Below, piece after piece: positions 54,023 through 64,000 of a DNA stretch of 64,000 bases (its first letter is position 1; the number at the start of each line of letters is the position of its first letter). Source of the DNA: Anniella stebbinsi (lineage: Eukaryota > Chordata > Lepidosauria > Squamata > Anniellidae); contig JARDYH010000002.1 of the NCBI GenBank assembly GCA_029215795.1, positions 273,800,310-273,864,309 on the forward strand. Reading direction: 5' to 3'. Below the pieces are notes generated by a model. It was not told where the DNA came from. It ran no database searches and saw nothing but the letters and a program-made list of their open reading frames with translations. The translations under genes were made by a program, and so were the position numbers.

Positions 54023-54559
54023 AGTTTTTGTATATAATAATTTAAAAGTTGTTTTTCACTATTAAATATTACACAATTTTTCTTAATCAACTGCAATACA
54101 TGCTCCAGTAAACTTTCCTACCTGCTTGGTTGACTATGCCCACTTCCTACCCCCTAAGCAAAATCTGGTTTTGTTTTCTTGTAAAGACTCTGATGTAGGA
54201 GGAATGTGTATCTTTTTTAAAAAATTGAGAACGAGCCATTGCTCAGTAGTAGAATACATACTTTGCTTGTACTTAGTAGATAGACCAGTTCTCTCATTGG
54301 ATTCATATATATCCATCTATTCAAATTTCTAGACTGTGTGTCCCATGATTTTGTAAGAAGTCTATGTTTCTGCGTGAATATTTTTGAAGAGAAATGACAT
54401 TAAACAAGAGAACATTGTAGAGCAACTGAAGTTTGTGTATAACAAAGGGTAAAGTAATAGTGCTAATCCAACCTTGTAGAATGAACATGGCGTAATTGTC
54501 ATAGTGGAAAGAAGACATGTCTGGATCATAAATTTATGATTGATCCTTTTTTCTTACAG

Positions 54560-54688
54560 ACATCAACTGCTACAGTGAATGTGGTTGTAACGGATGTAAA
54601 TGATAACGGACCAGTCTTTGATCCTTTTCTTCCCAAAAACCTTACAGTACAAGAAGAGGAAGCCAATGCATATGTTGGTCAAGTGAGG
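54560..54688 (+). CDS. PCDH15: PCDH15 exon (end of ~EC6, start of ~EC7)
   Basis: A 129-nt, 43-codon exon, phase 0 at both ends, with acceptor TTTTTTCTTACAG and donor GTAAGT. The peptide is [20 protein letters not shown], then [18 protein letters not shown] and VGQVR. TDVNDN is the calcium linker between repeats. The Glu-rich start of the next repeat (QEEEAN) supplies the first calcium ligand. It is the last exon in the window. Confidence 0.95.
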
Positions 54689-55038
54689 GTAAGTTATATT
54701 TGTTGGTGTAGTTGAATACAATGACTTGGACGATTCTCTCAATAAATCAAAAGCTGACAGATCATTCAATGGATCATGCAGATTCAAAGTTGTCATTGCT
54801 GGTGTTAGCTTAGAAAATCAGTGTCTGATTTTATCAACTGCTTCATTTTCTATCAAAGTTCAAATTGAGCTTAATTTGCACATGACCTCTCCCTCCCAAC
54901 CTACCATGAAGCAAAACTCGTGTATAAATTGTTTGGAAGTGTAAAATGCAGCTTGGCAGTGAATTGCTGAACTTGAATGTGCAGATATAATGAATGTGTC
55001 ATTATATAGTTTAGTCACTAGGTGACATGGACTTAGTT

Positions 55039-55160
55039 GCAGGGGCAGCTTTAGCGTTAGGCAAAATGAAGTGATTGCCTGAGATCTCAGATACTGGTAG
55101 GCAGTAGTTTTCTTCCTGGATTTTCTTCCTGAGCTGCCAGCAATTCCCCTGTGTCAGATG
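55039..55160 (+). mobile_element. hAT-like CAGGGGC element start
   Basis: CAGGGGCAGCTTTAGCGTTA followed by GGCAAAATGAAGTGATTGCC is the start of the family whose other end sits at about 53793-53815. The right boundary is not found. Confidence 0.45.
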
Positions 55161-56322
55161 CAATGGAGGGAATTGTGCTATTTCTGGAGTCCCTATAAAT
55201 TTTGTATTCCCCCCCCCACTCTCTGCGTGTATGCCAATGTCGATCTTCAAGGCCCCATTGGCGGGAGAGGAAGTGCACAAACTACGGAGGCTCTGGAAAT
55301 TGCGCAATCCCCCCATTACATCAGTGGCGGCCGTCATTGACGCAGGAAGGGTAAGTGCGTGGTTTCGGCAAGCGTGGCCTCGCAAATGCTTGGTTGGATG
55401 TCTGTGCTCATGTTGGGAGCACTTGCCGGATCCGGGGAGGGGCAGATGTGGGTGCTTGCAGCATCCCTAGATTTGTGTCACTTTCCAAATTTGCACAAAT
55501 TTCCCCTGCAGATTGAATTAGCCCTGCTTTAGTCTATGGAGGAAAGTTAAATCTGGGGAAATTTGACGTTTGGTCACAGCCCAATTTGCACAATTTCCTC
55601 ATTTGCGCTGAGTGAGAAGTGATCTGAAACACTAACAGGAATTGAGCACAAGACAAGCAGCAAAATGGTGTTTGGGGATTCCTAGCAACCTTGATCATCA
55701 TTCTTTCCCCTATCATTCATTCGCCTGTCCTTGAGCCCCCTCTTAACTAGCCTGCTGCACCTCAGGTGTGACAGAGGACACTATTCCATCACAAGTGTTG
55801 AAGTACATTTTAGCTGCCGGTCCAGCTGCCTTTTCTATGTGGGATAGGGAAGGACCTCCGTCTTGACAACAAGAGATCTTGGAGTGGCCCTGCTTGGTTA
55901 TATATCCTGGTGAACTCAGGAGTTCCCTGTTCTTGAAAGACAGCAACAACACAGAAGGACCTGCTTCGTAGGTGTTGGATGCAATCCAGCAGCAGGTGTA
56001 TTTTAATTTCTGCTTTTGGTGCAAAAGGAACACCCAGGTGGAAAGTGCTAAAGCGATGCAAGGCTTCCCTTCCCTCCAGAGCTTTCCTTCCCACAGACTT
56101 TGTCAGTGCTACTTTGCTTCCCATGGAGCCAAAAGAAGTTCAGCTCCTCACGCCTACATGCTCCTTTGCAGGCTGGTGTCAATAGGTGGCATTGTCAGGC
56201 ATCTGCCAAGACACAGGTATACTCCAGAAGGGCTTGTTGCCAGACTCCAGAGTTTTGTGACCCTGCAACTCCCCCCCCCCTTGCCATCACTGCTATCCGC
56301 TCACCTACCCTCGTGGTGATTA

Positions 56323-56403
56323 AGGCTGCAATCCTAAACACACGTGCTCAAGCATAAGCTCCATTGAATTCAGTGGGGCTTTCTTCTGAATAAGCATGCA
56401 GAG
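56323..56403. repeat. Palindromic ~90-bp repeat, copy 12
   Basis: AAGGCTGCAATCCTAAACAC, AGCTCCATTGAATTCAGTGG and GGGCTTTCTTCTGAATAAGC, in family order. Confidence 0.85.
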
Positions 56404-59334
56404 TATCTTTATATGAAAAACAGACAGTAGAAGTAACATTTGAAAGGGGTCCTTTGTATCACCTCTGTGAAAAGATGCCGTCAGTGTCCCTTTATCTGGA
56501 TGTGCAAATCCAGTTTTGGACGTTATCAAAGACGTGTGAAAAGAGGGTGCATGAAAAAAATAAAAAGAAGAATGAGAATGTAAATTTGAGCATATATTGT
56601 CTGAAACTGGTCTAAAATTATTATTGATGGTCTTTACGCATTCTATAGGATATAGTCGTGTCATTTTAGAGTAGTAATAAGCATCTTTTAAATCCATTTT
56701 GTGTTCTGCCTGTCTGCTGTCAAATAATAAAATGCAACTCATTCCTTAGCATAGGGAATGGAATACAATATGTCACTCCTCCAACACATGTCTATCTTGT
56801 GTGTCATTGCAATTTTTAAGTCCTGTATAATGCTGCCTTCACTAAAGTCAGAATTATCATATGGTTGTAAATTCTGAAATAACAAGAGAAGTGTTTGCAA
56901 AACTTTTTTTCGTATTTGAAGGATAAAAGAAGATTTAGTGGATTTCTTTCCCTCCAATTTAGTTGAGCCATATGCAGCTCTATGCAAAGAAAAAAAAAGT
57001 CACAATGCTCTTGCAATGCTGTATTAATTTTGAAATGTTGGTTACAATTTGAGTTTAACTGTATCAGTTGCTCTGCAGCCGCAGTTTTCAAGGAGCAGGC
57101 ATTACATAATTGTGTAACTCAGGTAACTTGGAAACATTGAATGCTGTCAAAAGGGACTGAAATTAAATTTATTTAGTGCCACTGAGGCATTACTTTAGGT
57201 AGAAATGATCACTTGAAGAATTGGGGTCACATTCACTGAGCCCATCCCAAACTTCCACTTGTTCAAGTGTCCTGTAGCACATAGCATAGGGGCCCATTCA
57301 TGGGCTCCATACCCTCTTTTTCCCAGGGAAGACAGGAGGCTATACTTTTGGGGGGGTTACATTTGTAGATTCCATGAAAACAGAACACTTGAACACTTAG
57401 AGGACAGTGATAAATTACCCCTTAATTGCCCCTTCATTACTTTTCTTTTCCCTACAAGCTGAAGACGCTATTTTTTTTAAAAAAAAATACGCAAACAATA
57501 ATGAAAAACAGCCACTAATTAATGTCCCTCTAATAGGGAATAGAAGCTGACTAATAAAGGAGCAATTCATCACTCATACCCCAGTTGTGCTGAACAGGAA
57601 GCAATAAAGGCAACCTGTAAAGAGGACATTTTTAATCAAAGGTGCAGCTGCCCTTAAAAGCTTCAACAGAGCTTTGACAGGGCACACTGAACAGTTATCG
57701 CAAAAAACAAACCAACAAACCGTGGATTGATCTAAAGGAAGACAGGAGACAGTATAATGTAACTATTTGGCAATGACATTATATGGGTTACTGTAAGAAG
57801 TTACTGAACAAAAGATGGCAATCCCAGGGAGAAGTGCTAATATGTAACCAACCTTTGTGTAAGTAATTCAAGAACAGGATTCTGTTTTCAGGACAAATCT
57901 CTAGCATACCTGTGTATTGAAATGTGTATTCCAAAGCTCTTGTTTCCTTTGTTACTTAGCCCAAATACTGGCCAAAAAAATTGTCATAAAAATATATTTA
58001 GCAGAATGCTAAATGGATCTATCTTACCTGAAACTAGATATTCAAGTTTCCTTTTGAATAGGATTGATGGAGGAGAGTATCAGCCTAACTATTTAGTTTC
58101 TAGGAAACCCCAAGCTGCATCAGTATATTTCATTGCATATTAGGAACTGGTGGAAAGTGTTAATAGCCTTTGAAGTGAAAGAGCTCACAGCTGGAATCCT
58201 TGTAGGCAGTGGTAGAGGAAAAACTCCTGCTGGGAATGGGAGAATGCAAGGAAGATAAAAAGAACAAAAACTAGAAAGGACAAATCTCAAAGTGTTGTGG
58301 ATGCGTTTCAAATACTTTTAACTCCACACTGCGCAACTTGGAGTTGTACCAGATTCCCCACCGTTCATTTAATGTTATCATTGGGATCCCCCAAAGTCAA
58401 TTTTTGAATGCATTTTTTCCCCTTTCTTTTTAGAGGACCACTGTGAAGCAGAAAGAATTAAGAGTTCAAATGCATGAAACTGACAGCGAAGTTCAGCCAT
58501 ATCAAACCACTTTTCTTCTAGCTATTGACTCGTCTTGTGCAGAACGTTAAAATATTTTGATCCACAAATTATGTACTAAAAGTCTTGCAAAATTATATTT
58601 GATATGTACAACTAGTGCGTTTTCTGGAAGCTTCAGTAGGGCTCGCACAATTCCCCTCATCCTAAGCAGCCCTTTGTATTGTTGGTGGGAAAGAAGTCAT
58701 CTTGATGGAAAAGTTGTATTAATTACAAAATTGTGTTGGATTTGGAATTCTCACTAGTGGAAAACTATTACTTCACCTGAAGTCTTAGTCTGCAGACCTC
58801 TTTCTGCCAAACCACTTCAACACTCTGACCTAAAGCTATTCAGTATCAGTGGCAGCTGGGTAATGACCAAGGAGGAGGTCTATGAGGAAGCAAGGGCAGC
58901 TGTTTGAACCCAAACTCACCTTGGTGCCAATGAGAAATCTTCTGAAAAGTAGGGGAGTAGGACTCTGTGGGGGACCCGATTGCAAATGGGAACCCTGGGG
59001 ACAAAACACACCCTGAGCCAAAGGTCAGGTGACTCAGTGTCTGACTAGCTACCTGAGACCTCCCAAACTGCAGGCTTATTGAACAGGTGGAAGCACGCTT
59101 CAAACTGGCTCCAGGATCTGAGGAAAAGTCAAGGCCATCATGATCAGGCCCCAACAGTTCAGAGCCTGTGCAACAGCCCCATGTGGTCACTTCTTAGCCT
59201 CATAGCTCCAGCTGTTCGCTGCTTGCTCAGCTTGAATCAGGACAGAAGCGTGAGTGTGTGTAGGCATTTAGGTGGTGAATGGCCAATGGTGGAGGGCACA
59301 GCCAGTGCAGAGGAGGAAGGGGCAGCACAGGTAG

Positions 59335-59500
59335 TTCTTCTTCGTGGTCTCTGTGCATCACACATATGGGCTCGCGCTGGCGCCGAGCCCCATTTCGGGA
59401 AACTTCCATAGCTAGCCTAGCGATTTTTGGCGGGAACCCCTCCCCCCACCATCTCATTGCGCATGCTCCGGGTTCCCGCCTACCTCAGTTCTTCTTCGAC
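59335..59500 (+). repeat. DIRS B left inverted terminal repeat
   Basis: TTCTTCTTCGTGGTCTCTGT to GGTTCCCGCCTACCTCAGTT, aligning along its length with 40056-40215 of element A. The flank before it is GGTAG, with no counterpart duplication visible in the window. Confidence 0.88.
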
Positions 59501-59692
59501 CGCTGGTGATATCGCCTCGCGGGAGACTTCCTCCGACGTTTTTCGTCGTCCGGTATACCTTTGAAAGAAAATTTATATATTCGTTTAGTTAGCTTAGCGT
59601 TAGGATAGTTATAGTTTAAAATAAAAAAAAAATAAAAAAAAACAGTTTTATATATATATAGAGTTAGCCTGTTAGTAGATTTAGCAGCGGCT

Positions 59693-61942
59693 ATGGCGCA
59701 GGCCGCACTTTTCAAACATTGCCTTAAATGTAAGGCAAAATTGACCTTGACGGATGGCCATTCTCTGTGCCTACTCTGCTTGGGAGAAGGCCATGTTGTC
59801 GAAACTTGCTCCCACTGTATGGCGTTTTCCCGCCAAACCCGCCGGATCCGCGCGGATAGACTAAGAAGTCTCCTTTGGAGCAACGCTTTATCGGCGGTGG
59901 ATAAGCGAAAACATATGCCCCGTGACACATCGTCGGAGAGGGCCTACTCGGTTTCTGGGGAGCGCAGGCGGCCGCCAGTAAGTCGCTCTAACCCAGCATC
60001 ACCCAGAACCACTCTACCATCTGTGGTTGCTGAAGGATTAGGGGATTTGGACCCACCGATGGGACTCCTCTCCCCATCAAAAAGTGTGGAGACTCGCCCT
60101 ACGAAGTCGAAAAAGCACAAGGAAAAATCGGCTAAAAACTCGTCGGTATCGAAGTCGTCGAAGTCGGCATCGGCGTCGAAGAGACCGGCTTCGGAGTCAC
60201 CATCGGCTCCGAAGGCGAAGAAGACAAAGCATTCGACACCGGTGCACTCCGCAACGACTCCCCCGACGTCGGCGCAGAAACCGACTCCTTCGACACCGAG
60301 ACCGGCTCGTTCATCATCGGCATCGTCGTCGCAGCGGCGGCCATCGACGCCGATAGCGACTTGCCCGATATCGACGTCGACACCACCTGCCTCGGTACTG
60401 AGGGAATCACGCCGTGCGTCTACCCCAAGAGATAGGGCTGCGTCGGTACCGCTGAGACCTTCTCGCCCTCCGTATAGCCCGCATGCACTCTCTTCGGAAA
60501 TTGATGTCTCGGAGATCATCACAGTAGACCAGATCGATGCCGAAGAGCAGCACAGCCTCGGTACCGTGTCACACGATACCGAGCGACCTATTTCCTTGAA
60601 TTCCGAGCTCGACCTGCCGCCTTCGCCTAGATCTCGTGCATCTCGAGCCACTGTCGACCGTTCCGGATCGCCTTCGCACTCACGATCACAGGACTGGGAG
60701 GAGTATTCTGACCACGCTCAACCTATCTCTAAGAGCCGCGCTAAGAAGCGCTATCGGTTTGACCCATACACGGGAAAGCGTCTTTCCCCTGCAGTCGCCA
60801 AGCAGCAGAAGCCCGGCAAAGCATTGCCGCGACCTGTGCCATCACGACGTGAGCCTTCACCGACATCGGGGGAAGATTACGCATCAGATACCTCTTCCAT
60901 ACCATCTCCTCCGCCTTCGGCACCATCTCCAGCAGATGGAGTGATGCTCTCTGATAGAGTCTCACCTTCGTTGGAGTTAGGAGCATTCTCTGATCAAATG
61001 CAGAGAATGGCCCAATCGCTAGGTCTTGACCTACAACTGCCAAGAGAACCTCTGAAGGACAAGATCTATGATGTAATGTACATGGAGCCCACCCCACAGC
61101 CAACACTCCCGGTGGTGCCTACACTCCTGCAGACTTTACAGGATGCTTGGCCTAACCCGGCGACAGCGGGTCCCACGTCAAAAAGACTGGATGCTCTCTA
61201 TAAAATCCAGGAGGCAGACGCTCCGTTCCTATTTACTCACCCAAAGCCCAATTCAATTGTTGTTGAATCTTCAGTGGGTAGGGCCGGAAGATCACATGCA
61301 GCCCCTACCGACAAAGAGGGGAGGAAGCTTGATACGGTGGGCCGAAAGGTCTATTCGTCTGCGGCACTCGGGTTCAAGGTAGCAAATTACCAAGCTACTA
61401 TGGCCCGGTACCAGCTATTTTTATGGGAGAAAATCTCCACATTGACGGATTACTTGCCCGATGACCAGCGAGATCTGGCTAGAGTCTTCCAGACAGAGGC
61501 GGCTCGATTGTCTAGACAACAGCTGACGACCGCCAACCATCAAACTGATTGCTCCGCCAAAGCTATGATGGCAGCCATCGCCTTGCGCCGTCACGCTTGG
61601 CTGAGGTCGTCAAACTTACCTGCAGAGACTAAGACCCGTATCGAGGATCTCCCCTTCGATGGGGAGGGCCTTTTTCATGCTACAACTGACTCCGCTATGG
61701 ATGTTATCCATAAAGCGAAAATGACGGCGAAGAGGATGAGTGTCCCAGCTCTCCAGCAGCACCAGCAGCCGCCACGACAGCGCCGCTGGTATCGCCCACT
61801 CCCTTACCAACCTCGCCAGCAGCAAGAACGCTCTCAGCGATATCAACCGCAGCAACCGCAATCATCCTACCAGGCGCGCAAACCTTCTTCCCGGTTTAAC
61901 AAACCTCGTAAGCAGGATTATGGCACCAAACGGCGCCTTTGA
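59693..61942 (+). CDS. DIRS B ORF1, Gag-like protein with Cys/His-rich N-terminus
   Basis: 749 codons from ATG 59693 to TGA 61940-61942, uninterrupted. Residues 10-42 hold C10, C13, H23, C26, C29, H34, C39 and C42, which could bind two zinc ions. About residues 100-400 are Ser/Pro/Lys-rich and disordered-looking, with repeated TCGGCATCG-type codon blocks. The C-terminal part (about 420-680) is more ordered and conserved with A (DALYKIQEADAPFLFTHPKP, TDKEGRKLDTVGRKVYSSAA, KTRIEDLPFDGEGLFHATT). It ends Gln/Arg-rich. The role as nucleocapsid-like protein is inferred from position; there is no match to retroviral Gag. Confidence 0.88.
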   Translation: MAQAALFKHCLKCKAKLTLTDGHSLCLLCLGEGHVVETCSHCMAFSRQTRRIRADRLRSLLWSNALSAVDKRKHMPRDTSSERAYSVSGERRRPPVSRSNPASPRTTLPSVVAEGLGDLDPPMGLLSPSKSVETRPTKSKKHKEKSAKNSSVSKSSKSASASKRPASESPSAPKAKKTKHSTPVHSATTPPTSAQKPTPSTPRPARSSSASSSQRRPSTPIATCPISTSTPPASVLRESRRASTPRDRAASVPLRPSRPPYSPHALSSEIDVSEIITVDQIDAEEQHSLGTVSHDTERPISLNSELDLPPSPRSRASRATVDRSGSPSHSRSQDWEEYSDHAQPISKSRAKKRYRFDPYTGKRLSPAVAKQQKPGKALPRPVPSRREPSPTSGEDYASDTSSIPSPPPSAPSPADGVMLSDRVSPSLELGAFSDQMQRMAQSLGLDLQLPREPLKDKIYDVMYMEPTPQPTLPVVPTLLQTLQDAWPNPATAGPTSKRLDALYKIQEADAPFLFTHPKPNSIVVESSVGRAGRSHAAPTDKEGRKLDTVGRKVYSSAALGFKVANYQATMARYQLFLWEKISTLTDYLPDDQRDLARVFQTEAARLSRQQLTTANHQTDCSAKAMMAAIALRRHAWLRSSNLPAETKTRIEDLPFDGEGLFHATTDSAMDVIHKAKMTAKRMSVPALQQHQQPPRQRRWYRPLPYQPRQQQERSQRYQPQQPQSSYQARKPSSRFNKPRKQDYGTKRRL

Positions 61943-63861
61943 CTTAGTTCGTATTCGCTACGGCAACGACCCCTGCAACAGGTTACTACCCTTCCTGTCT
62001 GCGTGGCAAAACATCACTACCGATCGTTGGATTCTGTCAACTATAGCCGAGGGATATCGCATCGACTTTGTAGCTCATCCCCCTCTTGGCATGGTGCGAC
62101 ACACCCAACCATCGCTGGTTCTTCGGCAAGAAATTGCGACACTCTTGCAGAAGAAGGCAATCACTGCCGTCCCTCACAAAATGATAGAAGCGGGTTTTTT
62201 ACTCGCGCTATTTCACGGTCCCAAAGAAGGACGGAGGCCTCCGCCCAATTATGGACTTAAGGCATCTAAACAAATTTATATGTCCAAAAAAATTTCGTAT
62301 GATTACCTTGGCACAAATATTGCCCCTGTTAAAAAGAAACAGATGGTTCACATCCGTGGACCTCAAAGATGCCTACTTCCACATACCAGTCTACCGACCG
62401 CATCGAAAATATCTGCGCTTCATGGTCAGGGATCAGCCGTACCAATTCGCCGTCCTCCCATTTGGCCTCCGGACAGCGCCACGAGTCTTCACAAAGTGTA
62501 TGGCGGCAGTATGCGCACACCTAAGATCGCGAAACATCGAGATTTACCCTTACCTAGACGATTGGTTAATTGTCTCCACGTCTCGCCTTCAAGCACAAAA
62601 CGACGTACACGTAGTCTCGTCCTGTCTCGCAGACCTCGGGCTTCAGGTGAATGTAGAAAAGTCAATTTTTCAACCATCGCAGCAGATCCAATTTATAGGA
62701 GTATCTCTCGATTCTGTAATAGGTCGTGCATTCCTTCCTGTAGAACGCAGACACAGGATTCAAGCGCTTGCCACACGTCTACGCTACAACCGCAAAACGA
62801 CGGCGTTCGCTGTTCTCAGACTATTGGGACTGATGGCTTCCTCCGTATTTGTCGTGCGTTGGGCCCGGCTACACATGCGGCCCCTCCAACAGGTACTCCT
62901 AAGCCACTACTACCCGGGGCAGAACCCCCACAGGACAATACTTACCTTGCCAACTGCCGTAGTCCCGTCTCTCAAATGGTGGTCGGTCATGACTCATCTC
63001 TCGCAAGGTCTGCCCTTCCATCAGAAGGAACCCTCTCGAGTTCTCACAACAGACGCCTCTCTAGAAGGTTGGGGAGCTCATGTAGACGACCTGAAGATAC
63101 AAGGACAATGGTCACGCTCTCAAAGGTCCCTACACATCAACGTGCTAGAGCTATTAGCTGTCAATCGGGCCCTTCGTGCCTTCCTTCCTCACTTGTACGG
63201 TCACCACGTCCAACTACTTTCAGACAACACCACAGTAGTTTGGTATATAAACAAGGAGGGAGGGACGCGCTCCTCTCGACTCCTCAACCTAACACTGCGC
63301 ATTTTTCACTGGGCGATACGAAATCGTATCTGTCTATCCGCAATGCACATCGCCGGAGCCGACAATGGGATGGCGGATACCCTAAGTCGGCAATTCTCCG
63401 ACACCCACGAATGGGAATTAGCCAAAGATGTTCTGTCCCTGCTGTTCAGAAGGTGGGGTCTCCCTTCAGTAGACCTGTTTGCAACATCTGTCAATGCAGC
63501 TTGCCAAAGTTACTGTTCTCGGGCGGGGATTGGACCAGCATCGCTCGGAGATGCATTCCAGTGGGACTGGTCCAGAGACTTCCTATATATGTTTCTGCCA
63601 TTCCCGCTGATAGCTCGGGTTGTAGCCAGAGCAAGCAGGTTTCGGGTCGATGCCATAGTAGTAGCCCCCTGGTGGCCACGGCAGCCGTGGTTCACCCCGC
63701 TGTGCCGCCTGTCACGTCACCGGTTCTGGCACCTCCCGATGCCTCAAGACCTGCTGTCCAAGAACAACGGCATGATTCTACACCCCGACTTACAGTCCCT
63801 GAGGCTGACGGCGTGGAGGATTCAACCAACTGGCAATCACTCACGTTGCCACCTGGGCTGA
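61920..63861 (+). pseudogene. DIRS B ORF2 (RT, RNase H, C-terminal domain), one apparent frameshift
   Basis: Begins at ATG 61920, overlapping the ORF1 end by 23 nt in another frame. A T run of six at 62195-62200 shifts the frame once. Element A, with conserved GFYSRYF, shows which base is surplus. After the shift the frame is open to 63861. RT motifs: SVDLKDAYFHIPVY, LPFGLRTAPRVFTK, YPYLDDWLIVS (YLDD at 62551-62562), FIGVSLDS. RNase H: LTTDASLEGWGAHVD, HINVLELLAVN, LLSDNTTVVWYINKEGG, GADNGMADTLSRQ. The C-terminal domain has VDLFATSVNAACQ, GDAFQWDW, VVAPWWPRQPWF. The frameshift may be real or a sequencing error in a homopolymer. Confidence 0.88.
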
Positions 63862-64000
63862 AGGCTATCTTTGAGGCATCCATAAAGCCATCTACTAGAG
63901 CGTCATACGCCAGCAAATGGTCACGTTTTCAAAAATTCGCAAATCAAAATAGCTTCAACCCTTACAATTGCCCGATTTCAAAGATCATTGACTTTGTATA
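63810..64000 (+). CDS. DIRS B ORF3, tyrosine recombinase (partial, cut by window edge)
   Basis: In a frame different from the end of ORF2 the sequence reads WQSLTLPPGLKAIFEASIK, TRASYASKWSRFQKFA and CPISKIIDFV. It aligns with the start of element A ORF3 (REARRPVTRLSYESKWRRF, CPVEKVLLFL). Only the beginning is present; catalytic residues would lie beyond 64000. Start codon not determined. Confidence 0.8.

Larger units (their letters stand above)
37741..54559 (+). other. PCDH15: PCDH15 intron (16.8 kb) carrying DIRS element A
   Basis: A phase-0 intron. It holds DIRS element A (40056-47134), a Penelope-like piece (38925), TIR elements, a hAT-like copy, L2-like LINE tails, a Sauria-type SINE, a split tRNA-SINE and palindromic repeats. 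Nothing recognisable in 37750-38920, 39000-40050, 47140-48050, 48280-49200, 51090-52100 or 54030-54550, apart from homopolymers. Confidence 0.8.
54689..64000 (+). other. PCDH15: PCDH15 intron continuing to the window edge, carrying DIRS element B
   Basis: No further cadherin exon is found before 64000. A palindromic repeat lies at 56323 and a hAT-like end at about 55039. DIRS element B starts at 59335. Nothing recognisable in 54700-55030, 55230-56320 and 56410-59330; short open frames there show no domain. Confidence 0.7.
59335..64000 (+). mobile_element. DIRS-type retrotransposon, element B (right end outside window)
   Basis: The left terminus is TTCTTCTTCGTGGTCTCTGT, as in element A. It contains ORF1, ORF2 and the beginning of ORF3. 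The sequence is rich in CpG compared with the CpG-poor introns, and coding is nearly intact, both suggesting a younger insertion than element A. It is sense to PCDH15. The protein sequences differ enough from A that B is a separate subfamily. The right ITR and ICR would lie beyond 64000. Confidence 0.92.

Noticed and set aside
58438..58550. Possible next PCDH15 exon after a CCTTTCTTTTTAG acceptor-like site
   Set aside because: The translation does not continue the cadherin repeat (no ATDPDAG-type start as in the family) and shows no calcium motif.
59944..60651. Long minus-strand open frame (235 codons) opposite DIRS B ORF1
   Set aside because: It is the shadow of the GC-rich, repetitive Ser/Pro codons of ORF1 and has no domain of its own.

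Overview
The window is vertebrate intronic DNA, most likely from a squamate reptile (lizard or snake). It holds seven coding exons of protocadherin-15 (PCDH15) on the + strand, set in long introns packed with transposable elements. The squamate assignment is inference. It rests on a Sauria-type SINE at 52112-52448, CR1, L2-like and Penelope fragments, two DIRS-type retrotransposons, many short palindromic DNA transposons, and PCDH15 exons that are clearly homologous to mammalian ones but diverged.

The exons lie at 2936-3070, 4529-4678, 21192-21385, 27398-27530, 30866-30945, 37647-37740 and 54560-54688. Together they are 915 nt (305 codons), with AG/GT borders and matching phases. They encode roughly the second half of one extracellular cadherin repeat, two whole repeats and the start of a fourth, about EC4 to EC7 by recollection of mammalian numbering. 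No upstream exon is recognised in 1-2935 and no downstream exon in 54689-64000. No other host protein gene is recognised.

Two DIRS-type tyrosine-recombinase retrotransposons dominate the right half. Element A (40056-47134) is complete end to end, with inverted terminal repeats and an internal complementary region, but its first two reading frames are broken and an LTR has inserted into ORF1. Element B starts at 59335 and runs off the right edge. Its ORF1 (749 codons) is intact, and ORF2 carries reverse transcriptase, RNase H and a C-terminal domain with one apparent single-base frameshift. The tyrosine recombinase frame begins just before the window ends.

Other content includes two related 1131-bp LTRs (23808-24938 and 41197-42327), and two copies of a TIR element with 5-bp CTNAG target duplications (929-1271 and 52724-53076). 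There is also a U6 snRNA/LINE chimera (about 25541-25775), a hAT-like element nested in a palindromic element (9754-11902), a Penelope RT remnant, CR1 and L2-like LINE pieces, tRNA-derived SINEs, at least a dozen copies of a roughly 90-bp palindromic repeat, and many microsatellites. Insertion order can be read at several places: the LTR is younger than DIRS A, the CTNAG element at 52724 is younger than the SINE it splits, and the hAT-like element at 9754 is younger than the palindrome it splits.

Limits: repeat family names come from remembered consensus features and visible termini, not from a database search. Boundaries of degraded repeats are approximate.
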